Assembly (NCBI GenBank): GCA_016712985.1
Contig: JADJQA010000019.1
Coordinates: 16,964-80,963 of the forward strand
Direction of reading: 5' to 3'
Source of the DNA: Sulfuritalea sp.
GTDB taxonomy: Bacteria > Pseudomonadota > Gammaproteobacteria > Burkholderiales > Rhodocyclaceae
DNA: 64,000 nucleotides
Shown here: piece by piece, positions 16,924 to 25,484 of the stretch
Layout: every line of letters starts with the position of its first letter
Position numbering within the stretch: the stretch's first letter is position 1
Notes under the pieces: generated by a model
Told to the model about the DNA's origin: nothing
Databases searched by the model: none
What the model saw: only the letters and a program-made list of their open reading frames with translations
Program-made: the position numbers and the translations under genes

Positions 16924-17865
16924 ATGCGTCAAGTGTTTAATTTCCTGAAACCAAGAATCGAGCAGGGCTGGTTATCCGTCGCGATACGGGAGGGGCGTGT
17001 CGACTGCGTTCACCTGCGCCGCGAGACCGGCCGCAAGCCCCGGGTGTTGCTGGCCGATTCCGTCGAGAAGGGTGCCGGCGATGCCGCGACGCTGACCGCC
17101 CTGAAGCGGTCGATGCACCTCGACCGATACCGCTGCACGGCGCTGCTCGGTCACGGCAGCTACCAGTTGATCCAGACCGAAGCCGTCGCCGGTGCGCCCG
17201 ACGAGGCGCGCGAAGTGCTGCGCTGGAAGCTGAAGGATCAGGTCGAGTTTCCGGTAGAAACCGCCGCCATCGACTTGCTGCCGATCCCTGCCGATGGGCG
17301 TACTGCACAGGTGTTTGCCGCACTGGCGCCCGAATCGACGATGGCGCCCCTGGTGCAGGCGTTTCAGGCAGCCAAAGTGCCGCTGACCGCAATTGACGTG
17401 CCCGAAATCTCGCAGCGGAATCTGGCTGCCTTGTACGAGGAACAAGGGCGCGGTCTCGCCACCCTGATTCTCGATGACGACGAAGGCCTGCTGACCTTTA
17501 CGCTGGACGGCGAATTGCTCGTCGTGCGCCATGTCGAAATCACGGCGCGCCAGTTGATCACGGCTGATGCGGAGAGGCGCGGCATGCTGTTCGAGCGCAT
17601 TGCGCTGGACGTGCAGCGCTCGCTGGACAATTTTGACCGGAACTACAGTGCAATTCCCCTGGCGCGACTGCTGGTGGCGCCGATTCCTGGTGTCGACGGT
17701 TTCCTCGGCCATCTGCGCGCCAACCTGTCGGTTTCCGTCGTGCCGCTGGACTTGTCGGGCGTCCTGGATCTCGGCGCGGCGCCCGCCTTGCTCGATCCCT
17801 TGCGTCAGTTTCAATGCCTGCGCGCGATAGGCGCGGCGTTGCGCGACGAACCGGTGGCGGCATGA
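16924..17865 (+). CDS. mshI: MSHA biogenesis protein MshI (PilM-like)
   Basis: 313 residues, a cytoplasmic actin-fold protein that links to a PilN-like partner to make the inner-membrane alignment ring. It begins RQVFNFLKPRIEQGWLSVAI, the usual MshI opening, and contains the ATPase-like blocks LRWKLKDQVEF and AIDVPEISQRNLA. No membrane segment is seen. The gap before it (about 170 bases) holds no gene. Confidence 0.82.
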   Translation: MRQVFNFLKPRIEQGWLSVAIREGRVDCVHLRRETGRKPRVLLADSVEKGAGDAATLTALKRSMHLDRYRCTALLGHGSYQLIQTEAVAGAPDEAREVLRWKLKDQVEFPVETAAIDLLPIPADGRTAQVFAALAPESTMAPLVQAFQAAKVPLTAIDVPEISQRNLAALYEEQGRGLATLILDDDEGLLTFTLDGELLVVRHVEITARQLITADAERRGMLFERIALDVQRSLDNFDRNYSAIPLARLLVAPIPGVDGFLGHLRANLSVSVVPLDLSGVLDLGAAPALLDPLRQFQCLRAIGAALRDEPVAA

Positions 17866-17973
17866 GCGCCCCCCGCCGGGCCGTCCCAAGGGGGCGCAGC
17901 CAACCTACGGAGCCGCGCGGCGAACCACTGGCACCCCCTGCCTTGCGCAGGGGGCCGGGGGGATGGTAGTCCA
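17866..17973. repeat. GC-rich palindromic repeat, copy 2
   Basis: This gap shares CCGCCGGGCCG, CCCAAGGGG, CGCAGCCA, GGAGCCGCGC and CTTGCGCAGGGGG with the gap at 22381-22560 in the same order over about 80 bases. It ends ATGGTAGTCCA directly before the GTG of the next gene, as the other copy ends GGGTAGTCC before the mshN ATG. Hairpins with GCCGGGCCG and CCCAAGGGG are possible. Confidence 0.65.
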
Positions 17974-18648
17974 GTGAGCGCCCAGATCAATCTCTACCAT
18001 CCGCGGTTTCTCAAGCAGCGTGACCCGCTTTCGCTGGGCAATGTCGTGCTCGCAGTCGTGGCGACCTACGCGATACTGGCGGCGGCCGGCGGCTGGGCCT
18101 GGCAGCACGCGGCGACGCGCCAGGAAGCGGCGACTGTCGCCGAGGCGCAACTCAGATCGGCGAAGGAGCGACTGGAGGCTGAGACCAGAGCCGCAGCGGC
18201 CCGCAAACCCAGCCCGCAAATGCTTGGTGAACTGGAAAACGCCGAGGGTCTGCTGCGCCGCCGTGTTGAAATCGCCAGCCTGCTGGAAAGTGGCGCCGTC
18301 GGCAGCATGGGTGGCTTTGCCGAGTTTCTCCGCGGCTTTGCCCGCCAGGCGCCCGAAGGCCTTTGGCTCACAGGCTTCAAGATCGGTTCCGGCGGCAATG
18401 ACATGGAGATTCGCGGCAGCATGCTGAATCAGGCCGCGTTGCCGGATTACATCCGTCGCCTGGGCGCCGAGAAGGCGTTTCAGGGACGCAATTTTGCCGC
18501 CTTGACCATGAATCGCGTTGATTCGGCGCCGGCCGTCAGCCCCGCCGGACCGGGCGCCGCCGTGGCGCCGGCGCCGACTTCCGCCCCGCGCCCGATCGAT
18601 TTCGTGCTGATGCCCAGGCAGGGCGAGGCGAAGGAGCCCAGGCAATGA
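17974..18648 (+). CDS. MSHA biogenesis protein MshI2 (PilN-like)
   Basis: 224 residues from a GTG. It has a short cytoplasmic start SAQINLYHPRF, the PilN motif that binds PilM/MshI, then one membrane helix (NVVLAVVATYAILAAAGGWA, about 25-44), a periplasmic coiled coil and a small ferredoxin-like domain around LWLTGFKIGSGGNDMEIRG. The end is Pro/Ala-rich. It overlaps mshJ by ATGA. With MshI and MshJ it should form the inner-membrane alignment complex. Confidence 0.83.
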   Translation: MSAQINLYHPRFLKQRDPLSLGNVVLAVVATYAILAAAGGWAWQHAATRQEAATVAEAQLRSAKERLEAETRAAAARKPSPQMLGELENAEGLLRRRVEIASLLESGAVGSMGGFAEFLRGFARQAPEGLWLTGFKIGSGGNDMEIRGSMLNQAALPDYIRRLGAEKAFQGRNFAALTMNRVDSAPAVSPAGPGAAVAPAPTSAPRPIDFVLMPRQGEAKEPRQ

Positions 18649-19385
18649 GCGCGCTGTCCGCACGATGGGCGGAGTGGGCCGGGAAGTTCGCCGCCCTGAC
18701 CCGTCGCGAACGCGTCATCGTCTCCGCCGCGCTGGTGTTTGGCGGCGGCTTCCTGATCTACAGCTTCGCCATCGACCCGTTCCTGCAGAAGGCGCGCAAG
18801 GCAGCGACGGCGGAGCTTGCGGCCCGCAACGAACTCGCCCAGCATGACGCCTTGCTGGCCATGCTCAAGGCGCAAAATGCCGATCCCGACGCCGCCAATC
18901 GCAGCCGGCTGGCTCAGGCAAGGCAGGAACTGGCCGCCGCCAGCGAGCGGCTCGCGCGTTTTGAGGCGGGCATGGTGCCGCCGGCGCGGATGCAGGCATT
19001 TCTGCAAGCGCTACTGGCGAAAAACCGTGCCATTGAGCTGCTTGCCCTGAAAACCCTGCCGGTGACGCTGATAGGCGCCCCGGCCGCGGCGCCAAACTCA
19101 ACAACGGCTGCCGGCGCGAGCGCCCAGAGTGCGACAGACCCTGCCAGGGACAAGCCGGCGCAAGGCAGCGCCGCCGTCGCCGCCGAGGGCATCTACCAGC
19201 ACGGAATCGAAATCACGCTCGCGGGCAGTTACAACGATTTGCTGGGTTACCTTGCGGAACTTGAACGCATGCCGCAGCGGGTGATGTGGAACAGCGTCAG
19301 CCTCAAGGTAGAAAAGTATCCGCGCAATGTCATGGTGTTGCGCGTATACACCTTGAGCCTCGACCCGGATTGGTTGGTCGTATGA
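18645..19385 (+). CDS. mshJ: MSHA biogenesis protein MshJ (PilO-like)
   Basis: 246 residues. One membrane helix near residues 25-45 (RVIVSAALVFGGGFLIYSFA) is followed by a coiled coil (about 55-110) and a periplasmic domain with GSYNDLLGYLAELERMPQRV, the typical PilO/GspM ending block. An Ala/Ser-rich insert sits at about 150-180. It overlaps both neighbours by four bases (ATGA before, TATGA after), so it is translated as part of a coupled block. Confidence 0.85.
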   Translation: MSALSARWAEWAGKFAALTRRERVIVSAALVFGGGFLIYSFAIDPFLQKARKAATAELAARNELAQHDALLAMLKAQNADPDAANRSRLAQARQELAAASERLARFEAGMVPPARMQAFLQALLAKNRAIELLALKTLPVTLIGAPAAAPNSTTAAGASAQSATDPARDKPAQGSAAVAAEGIYQHGIEITLAGSYNDLLGYLAELERMPQRVMWNSVSLKVEKYPRNVMVLRVYTLSLDPDWLVV

Positions 19386-19783
19386 CGTTACGTCTTCGGC
19401 TCCCGCTGTTGCTGGCAATATTCCTCGGGGCGGAATCCGCGCTTGCCCAGATGTCGGATCCAACCCGCCCGGCCGGAGCCCTGATGACGCAAGAGGCCGG
19501 TGGCGGTTCCGGCGCGCCTGCCGAGAGTGGCGTGCAGACGGTGATTCTGCGTCCCGCCGGCAAGTCGGCCGCCGTGATCAACGGGCAGTATGTCGAAGTC
19601 GGCGGCAAGCTGGGCGACAAACAGGTGCTGAGGATTAGCGAAAGCGAAGTAGTGTTGATCGGAGAGGCCGGGCGCGAAGTCATCAAGGTGACGCCCGCCA
19701 TCGAAAAAGTGCCTTCAAGGAAGAAGACACCCAGGAAGACGCCCGCCGCAAAACGGCGCACGACGGGGACCACGGAAAAATGA
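19382..19783 (+). CDS. mshK: MSHA biogenesis protein MshK (PilP-like)
   Basis: 133 residues with a signal peptide (RLPLLLAIFLGAESALA). The short DPTRPAGAL motif after the signal and the beta-rich part VQTVILRPAGKSAAVINGQY are those of MshK/GspC-PilP proteins, which connect the inner complex to the secretin. The last 25 residues are Lys/Arg/Thr-rich. I chose the ATG at 19382, overlapping the mshJ stop; the longer frame has no signal peptide. Confidence 0.82.
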   Translation: MTLRLRLPLLLAIFLGAESALAQMSDPTRPAGALMTQEAGGGSGAPAESGVQTVILRPAGKSAAVINGQYVEVGGKLGDKQVLRISESEVVLIGEAGREVIKVTPAIEKVPSRKKTPRKTPAAKRRTTGTTEK

Positions 19784-21531
19784 AATACGCAATCCATGCG
19801 CGCTGGATGGTGCCGCTGCTTGCCGGTGCCTTGGCCGCTTGCGCCTCACCGCGCAATGGCAACGAAGTGCTGGGCCAGATCAGCGATGTCCTGCTCAAAT
19901 CCGCCACGGAACGCAAGCCGCCTTCCGCCGCCACCGACAAGTCCTTGATGCCGCCGCTGGCGCCCGAGGTAGCGGTCGACGCTGTCGCGGCGGAGCCGCG
20001 CTTCGATCTCTCGGTGGTCAACGCTCCGGCCACGCAGGTTTTCATGGCCCTGGTTTCGGGCACCCGCTACAGCATGCTGTTACCGCCCGATGTCGGCGGC
20101 AGCCTGACGGTGAACCTCAAGGATGTCACGGTAATGGAAGCTCTGGATACCATTCGCGAACTCTACGGTTACGAGTACCGCGTTCAGGGCAAGCGCATTT
20201 TCATCGAGCCGAACACGATCAAGACCCGCGTCTTCCCGATCAATTCCCTGTCGAGCCGACGTCAGGGCAGCAGTGAGCTGCGCGTCACCGGCAGTTCGAT
20301 GACCACCGCCCCCCCGGCCGCGGCGGGCGGCACTGCGGGAGGCACTGCGCCGGCGCCGCAGACAACCGGCCAGCCCGCCCTGCAGGCGGGCAATGACGCC
20401 AGTCGCGTCAGCATGACCACCGACAGCGATTTCTGGGGCGACCTGAGGCGTGCGCTGGCGAGCATAGTCGGCGCCGCCGACGGGCGCAGCGTCGTCGTCA
20501 ATTCGTCGTCGGGGGTGGTTCTGGTGCGGGCCCTGCCGACTGAACTGCGCAACGTCGAGAAATATCTACGGGCAACCCAACTGATTGCCGAGCGGCAAGT
20601 GATGCTGGAGGCCAAGATCATCGACGTCACACTGTCAGAGGGCTTCCAGGCGGGCATCAACTGGTCGACCTTCAACGGGGTTGCAAACAGAACGTCGGTG
20701 GGCGTGGTGCAGCCAGGCACGACTCTCCCGGCCCAATCCGGGCAACCGATTCTCAGTACTCCAAGCCGCGTGGCCGGCGCCAGTGATCGCGATTCAATCC
20801 TTCCCGGCGCCGGGGCATTTCTTCCCGGCGTCGGCGGCTTGATAGCCGCTTCCGCGCTCGGCAGGGGATTTTTCGGCCTGGCTTTCCAGTCGCAGAATTT
20901 TGCCGCGCTGCTGAATTTCCTCGAAACCCAGGGTAGCGTCTCGGTGTTGTCTTCGCCGCGCATTGCCACGCTCAACAACCAGAAGGCGGTACTCAAGGTC
21001 GGTACCGATGAACTGTTCGTGACCAATGTCACGTCGTCGACCACGACCACGACGACGGGCTCGGTCTCGGCGCCGACCATCACCCTGCAGCCCTATTTTT
21101 CCGGCATATCGCTCGATGTCACGCCGCAGATCGACGAGGACGGCAATATCATGCTTCATGTGCACCCGGCGGTGACCACCGTGCAAGAGGTGGAGAAAGT
21201 GATCGACCTCGGCACTCTGGGTACCTACAAGCTGCCGCTGGCGTCCAGTAACATCAACGAGACCGACAGCATCGTCCGCGTCCAGGACGGCAACATCGTC
21301 GCCATCGGCGGCCTGATGCGCCAGCAGCAGTCCGCCGGCCGCGCGCAACTGCCGGGCGCCACCGGCATCTTTGCCAATGCGCTGGGCCAGAACGTTTCCG
21401 GGTTCAGCAAGCGTGAACTGGTGGTCCTGATCAAGCCCACCATTATCGACAATGACCGCGCGTGGACGCAGGACCTCAAGGACGTTCAGGAACGCGTTCG
21501 GGTTTTCCCCACCGTCCGTCCCGCGGAATAG
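19780..21531 (+). CDS. mshL: MSHA secretin MshL
   Basis: 583 residues, an outer-membrane lipoprotein secretin through which the pilus exits. The lipobox LAAC puts the lipidated cysteine at residue 21. An STN/N0 domain follows (VNAPATQVFMALVSGTRYSM, about 85-165), then a Thr/Ala/Gly-rich linker, an N-domain with VVVNSSSGVVLVRALPTEL, and the secretin core with VSVLSSPRIATLNNQKAVLK, the Thr-rich gate loop (TSSTTTTTTGS) and GNIVAIGGLMRQQ. It overlaps mshK (ATGA). Confidence 0.95.
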   Translation: MKYAIHARWMVPLLAGALAACASPRNGNEVLGQISDVLLKSATERKPPSAATDKSLMPPLAPEVAVDAVAAEPRFDLSVVNAPATQVFMALVSGTRYSMLLPPDVGGSLTVNLKDVTVMEALDTIRELYGYEYRVQGKRIFIEPNTIKTRVFPINSLSSRRQGSSELRVTGSSMTTAPPAAAGGTAGGTAPAPQTTGQPALQAGNDASRVSMTTDSDFWGDLRRALASIVGAADGRSVVVNSSSGVVLVRALPTELRNVEKYLRATQLIAERQVMLEAKIIDVTLSEGFQAGINWSTFNGVANRTSVGVVQPGTTLPAQSGQPILSTPSRVAGASDRDSILPGAGAFLPGVGGLIAASALGRGFFGLAFQSQNFAALLNFLETQGSVSVLSSPRIATLNNQKAVLKVGTDELFVTNVTSSTTTTTTGSVSAPTITLQPYFSGISLDVTPQIDEDGNIMLHVHPAVTTVQEVEKVIDLGTLGTYKLPLASSNINETDSIVRVQDGNIVAIGGLMRQQQSAGRAQLPGATGIFANALGQNVSGFSKRELVVLIKPTIIDNDRAWTQDLKDVQERVRVFPTVRPAE

Positions 21532-21543
21532 TTCTGCGCGGCG

Positions 21544-22380
21544 ATGTATCTCGATCACTTCGGCCTCCGCGAGTTCCCGTTCGGCATCACGCCGGACACC
21601 AGCTTCATCTATTCGGCCGACGCGCACCAGGAAGCCCTCAACACGCTGCTGATCGGCCTCAACACGGGCGAAGGCTTCATCAAGATTACCGGCGAGGTCG
21701 GCACCGGCAAGACGCTGCTGTGCCGCCGCTTCCTGGCGACCCTGAGCGAAGACCAGGTGGTCGCCTACCTGCCGAATCCGATGCTGGAGCCGCACGTCCT
21801 GCTGATCGCGATTGCCGAGGAGCTGGGTCTCAAGCTGCAGGGCCTCGACCATCAGTTCCACCTCCTCAAGCAATTCAACCAGCATCTGCTGGACATGGCG
21901 GCCCAGGGAAAGAAGGTGGTGATCTGCATCGACGAGGCGCAATCGATGCCGCTGGAAAGCCTCGAGGCGCTGCGGCTGTTGTCGAATCTGGAAACGGAAA
22001 AGCGCAAGCTGCTGCAAGTGGTGATGTTCGGCCAGCCCGAGCTGGACCAGAAGCTGGCAAATCCCGCGGTGCGCCAGTTGCGCCAGCGGATAGTGTTCCA
22101 TTACCGGATGCCGGGCCTGAAGCAGGAGGAAGCCACGCACTACCTTGCCCATCGCCTGCGCGTCGCGGGTCATCGTGACGGCGGCGTCTTTCCGTCCGCC
22201 AGCTCGCGTTTGCTGTTCCGCTGGTCCAGCGGCACGCCTCGCCTGGTCAACGTGCTGGCGCACAAGGCCATGCTGCTGGCCTATGGCGAAGGCAAGAGCA
22301 GGGTGAGCCGCGCCCACGTCACCCTCGCGGGCCGGGATACCGAGGGCCTGTCCGCCCTGCGCTGGTGGCAACGGTGGTGA
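21544..22380 (+). CDS. mshM: MSHA ATPase MshM (ExeA-like)
   Basis: 278 residues, an AAA ATPase that in related systems helps the secretin or peptidoglycan interaction. It starts YLDHFGLREFPFGITPDT, the classic ExeA/GspA opening. Walker A GEVGTGKT is at 50-57, Walker B VVICIDEAQSM at about 123-133, with QLRQRIVFHYRMP sensor region further on. There is no peptidoglycan-binding domain. It starts 12 bases after mshL. Confidence 0.94.
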   Translation: MYLDHFGLREFPFGITPDTSFIYSADAHQEALNTLLIGLNTGEGFIKITGEVGTGKTLLCRRFLATLSEDQVVAYLPNPMLEPHVLLIAIAEELGLKLQGLDHQFHLLKQFNQHLLDMAAQGKKVVICIDEAQSMPLESLEALRLLSNLETEKRKLLQVVMFGQPELDQKLANPAVRQLRQRIVFHYRMPGLKQEEATHYLAHRLRVAGHRDGGVFPSASSRLLFRWSSGTPRLVNVLAHKAMLLAYGEGKSRVSRAHVTLAGRDTEGLSALRWWQRW

Positions 22381-22560
22381 CTGCCCCCGCCGGGCCGCCC
22401 CAAGGGGACGCAGCCATCGTATGGAGCCGCGCAGCGGCGAACCACCGCCACCCACTGACTTGCGCAGGGGGGCGGAGGCGGGGTTGCGCGGAGCACTGCT
22501 CCGCGCCGCCGTAGCCGGCCGACAATGCAGTGTCGGCCGTGGAACGCGGGAGGGTAGTCC
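22381..22560. repeat. GC-rich palindromic repeat, copy 3
   Basis: Homologous to the gap at 17866-17973 over about 80 bases. It adds a second half with GCGCGGAGCACTGCTCCGCGC, a near-perfect hairpin (about 22475-22495), and CCGGCCGACAATGCAGTGTCGGCCG, another inverted pair (about 22516-22541). The element ends at the mshN ATG. Confidence 0.65.
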
Positions 22561-23727
22561 ATGAGCCTGGTCAACAAGATGTTGCGCGACCTCGATGCGC
22601 GTCGGGCGGGCGGCGGCGACCGCGCGGCCTTTCCCGCGGCAGTGACACCGCTGGCGGCGCATCGGGAACCTGGCCGGGGTGGGTCGCATTGGTGGCCAGG
22701 CGTGGTCCTGGTGACGGCTGTTCTGGGGGCGGCGGTCTGGTACGGCGCGCAGCCAGGCCAGCCCGCCGCGCGTCCGCCAGCCGCTGCGCCGGCGGTACCG
22801 GTGACACCGGTGACACCGGCAGCCATGGTGCCAGCGGCAGCGCCGACGGCGCCCGAGCCAGTCAGCGTGCAGGCGCTCGCACCCCTCGCCGGCTTGCCCC
22901 CCCTGCGAATCACGGATCAATTATCCGGGACGCCGGACGCGAGGCCTGGCGCGAAACCCGCAGCGGCGCCCCGAGCGACGTCCGCCGCGACCCCGGTCGT
23001 GACGTCCGCCGTGGCGTCAGCCGCTGCGTCGGTGCCCAAGCCGACGCCGGCAGTGCCGAACACGCCGGAGCGGCCCCTTGCCGGTGACGCGCCGTCCCGC
23101 TCGCCGATCACCTTGCCGCCGGTGCCGGTCGACACCCGCATCGACAAACAGATGCGCTTGCCGACTCCGGCTGAAAGGGCGGAGAGCGAATATCGCCGCG
23201 CGGTCCTGGCGCAGCGCCAGGGCAACCTGGAACACGCCGCCGTCGGCTACCGGACTGCACTGGAGGATTATCCGGAGCACGCGGCGGCACGGCAGACGCT
23301 GGCCGCGCTGCTGATTGATGCAAAACGCTTCGACGAAGCGGAAGAACTCCTGCGTCAGGGGACGGAACTGGCTTCGGTGCGTCTGGCATCGACGCTGGCG
23401 CTGGCGCGCCTGAAAGTCGAGCGCAACCAGGGGTCCGCGGCGCTGGATCTGTTGCAGAGGAATGCGGCGTCCGGCGAGCGTAGCGCCGAGTATCAGGGAT
23501 TCCTCGGCGCACTGCTCAATCGTGCCAACCGCAGCGCCGAAGCGGTGGAGCGCTATCAGGCAGCCACGCGCCTTGCGCCCAACGAAGGTCGCTGGTGGGC
23601 AGGCCTGGGCATGGCGCTCGATGCCGCGGGAAAGGCCCCGGAAGCGCGCGAGGCCTACCAGAGGGCGCGCACCCTGCCCGGTTTGCCGGTCGATCTGGCG
23701 CAGCACGTCGAGCAGCGTCTGCGCTAG
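22561..23727 (+). CDS. mshN: MSHA biogenesis TPR protein MshN
   Basis: 388 residues. It has a cytoplasmic start SLVNKMLRDLDARR, a membrane helix (HWWPGVVLVTAVLGAAVWYG, about 43-62), a long Ala/Pro/Thr-rich periplasmic linker to about 190, then about five tetratricopeptide repeats. This is the MshN arrangement. It closes the cluster; its stop overlaps the comF stop by 4 bases on the other strand. Confidence 0.85.
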   Translation: MSLVNKMLRDLDARRAGGGDRAAFPAAVTPLAAHREPGRGGSHWWPGVVLVTAVLGAAVWYGAQPGQPAARPPAAAPAVPVTPVTPAAMVPAAAPTAPEPVSVQALAPLAGLPPLRITDQLSGTPDARPGAKPAAAPRATSAATPVVTSAVASAAASVPKPTPAVPNTPERPLAGDAPSRSPITLPPVPVDTRIDKQMRLPTPAERAESEYRRAVLAQRQGNLEHAAVGYRTALEDYPEHAAARQTLAALLIDAKRFDEAEELLRQGTELASVRLASTLALARLKVERNQGSAALDLLQRNAASGERSAEYQGFLGALLNRANRSAEAVERYQAATRLAPNEGRWWAGLGMALDAAGKAPEAREAYQRARTLPGLPVDLAQHVEQRLR

Positions 23728-24479
23728 TCCTTCAGCGCCCGCGCCAGCACGCGATTCTCCACGCGTGCCGCGCCGTTGGCCTTGAGGGTTCGCGCCAGTT
23801 CGTCGAGCGTTGCGCCCGTGGTCATCACGTCATCGACCAGCAGCACGGTCTTGCCCGCCAGGTCGATTTCGCAGTCGAAGGCGTGACGGATGTTCTTTGC
23901 CCGCTCCTTCCAGGGCAGGCTGGCTTGCGGTGTGGTGTCGCGGCGGCGCTGAATGCGGCTGATCTCGAGCGGCGCGCCGAGCGCGCGGGCCAGCGGCCGG
24001 GCCATCTCGAGGGCCTGGTTGAAGCCGCGCTGCGCAAGCCGCGCCGCAGAGAGGGGAACGGGCAGGATCAGGTCGGGCTGGAGCGGGGTTGATAGCCGCG
24101 CCAGTTCCCCGGCGAGGAAGTCGGCGCAGGCGAGGCGGTGCGCATACTTCAGTGCCTGGATCAGACGGTCGACCGGAAAGTCGTAGCGAAACACGGCCTG
24201 CGTGGCATCGAAATGCGGCGCCTGTTTCAGGCAGGCGCCGCAGATTTCCGCAGCCGGAGTCGGCAACGCACAGACCGGGCAGCGCTCGCCGGTCAGGCGC
24301 GGCAGGCTGTCGGTGCACGCGGGACACAGCAGGCTGTCGGCGCTGGGGGCCGCGCACAGGAAGCAGTCCCGCGGCAACAGGGCGACGATGCAGGTTCGCG
24401 CCGCCTTTGCCAGACCCCCGACCGCACGCGCCGCAATTGACAAGCCCGGCTCCTTCCACCAAGATTCGCGCCTCCTCAC
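23724..24479 (-). CDS. comF: ComF family phosphoribosyltransferase-like protein
   Basis: 251 residues with an N-terminal zinc-ribbon-like part (CFLCAAPSADSLLCPAC, then CPVC and CGAC) and a PRTase domain carrying the PRPP loop VLLVDDVMTTGAT (about 219-231). ComF proteins are needed for DNA uptake in some species, where the helicase complex ComFA/ComFC works on incoming single strands. It diverges from bioB, with 20 bases between starts; in betaproteobacteria comF often stands beside biotin genes. Confidence 0.92.
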   Translation of the reverse strand: MRRRESWWKEPGLSIAARAVGGLAKAARTCIVALLPRDCFLCAAPSADSLLCPACTDSLPRLTGERCPVCALPTPAAEICGACLKQAPHFDATQAVFRYDFPVDRLIQALKYAHRLACADFLAGELARLSTPLQPDLILPVPLSAARLAQRGFNQALEMARPLARALGAPLEISRIQRRRDTTPQASLPWKERAKNIRHAFDCEIDLAGKTVLLVDDVMTTGATLDELARTLKANGAARVENRVLARALKD

Positions 24480-24499
24480 ATTCTAGCGAGACCGCTGCG

Positions 24500-25477
24500 A
24501 TGACTGCCACAGCCGCCCGTCGAACCGCTCCGACCGCATTTGTTCCGGCCCTGCACTGGACCACCGAGGCACTCGTTGCCTTGTTCGAGTTGCCCTTCAA
24601 CGACCTGCTGTTTCGGGCGCAGCAAGTGCATCGGCAGAATCACGAGCCCAACGCGGTTCAGCTTTCGACCCTGCTGTCGATCAAGACCGGCGGCTGCTCG
24701 GAAGATTGCGGCTATTGCTCGCAGTCGGCGCGCCACGGCGAAGTGCAGAGGGAGGCGCTGCTGGAGCTCGACGACGTGGTGGCCGCGGCACGGGCAGCCA
24801 AGGACAAGGGAGCCACGCGTTTCTGCATGGGCGCAGCCTGGCGCGGCCCGAAGGACAAGGATCTCGACCGTGTCAGCGACATGATCGGTGCGGTCAAGGC
24901 GCTCGGGCTGGAAACCTGCGTCACGCTTGGCATGCTCAAGGACGGACAGGCCGAACGGCTGAAGGCAGCCGGCCTTGACTACTACAACCACAATCTCGAT
25001 ACCGCGCCGGAGTTCTACGGCCAGGTGATTACCACGCATGCCCAGAGCGAGCGCTTCGACACCCTCGGTCAGGTGCGCGAAGCGGGCATCAAGGTATGCT
25101 GCGGCGGCATTGTCGGCATGGGTGAAACGCGCCGCGCGCGCGCAGCGCTGCTGGCGGAACTGGCCAACATGAGCCCGCCGCCCGAGTCGGTGCCGATCAA
25201 CCAGTTGGTTCCGATGCCCGGTACGCCTTTGGAAAATGCGCCGCCGCTGGATCCATTCGAGTTCGTGCGCACCATCGCGGTGGCGCGCATCAGCATGCCG
25301 GGCTCGATGGTCCGACTCTCCGCCGGGCGCCAGGAGATGAGCGACGAACTGCAGGCGCTGTGTTTCCTCGCGGGGGCGAATTCGATTTTCTACGGTGACA
25401 AACTGCTGACGGCCGGCAACCCGGAAGCCGATCGCGACGAGGCGCTGTTCGCCCGCCTGGGACTCAAGGCCGCCTAG
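24500..25477 (+). CDS. bioB: Biotin synthase
   Basis: 325 residues. A radical SAM enzyme that inserts sulfur into dethiobiotin. The cluster motif CSEDCGYCSQ (about 64-73) binds the [4Fe-4S] cluster; YYNHNLDTAPEFY and MGETRRAR are conserved, and further cysteines (FCMGAAWRG, VCCGG) with Arg in MVRLSAGR hold the [2Fe-2S] sulfur donor. Start is ATG 24500, which places TTEALVALFELPFNDLLFRA at the normal distance. bioC follows 7 bases later. Confidence 0.97.
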   Translation: MTATAARRTAPTAFVPALHWTTEALVALFELPFNDLLFRAQQVHRQNHEPNAVQLSTLLSIKTGGCSEDCGYCSQSARHGEVQREALLELDDVVAAARAAKDKGATRFCMGAAWRGPKDKDLDRVSDMIGAVKALGLETCVTLGMLKDGQAERLKAAGLDYYNHNLDTAPEFYGQVITTHAQSERFDTLGQVREAGIKVCCGGIVGMGETRRARAALLAELANMSPPPESVPINQLVPMPGTPLENAPPLDPFEFVRTIAVARISMPGSMVRLSAGRQEMSDELQALCFLAGANSIFYGDKLLTAGNPEADRDEALFARLGLKAA

Positions 25478-25484
25478 CGCCGTC

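Noticed and set aside
20794..22920. 708-codon minus-strand frame
   Set aside because: Antisense to mshL, mshM and mshN; a codon-bias shadow.
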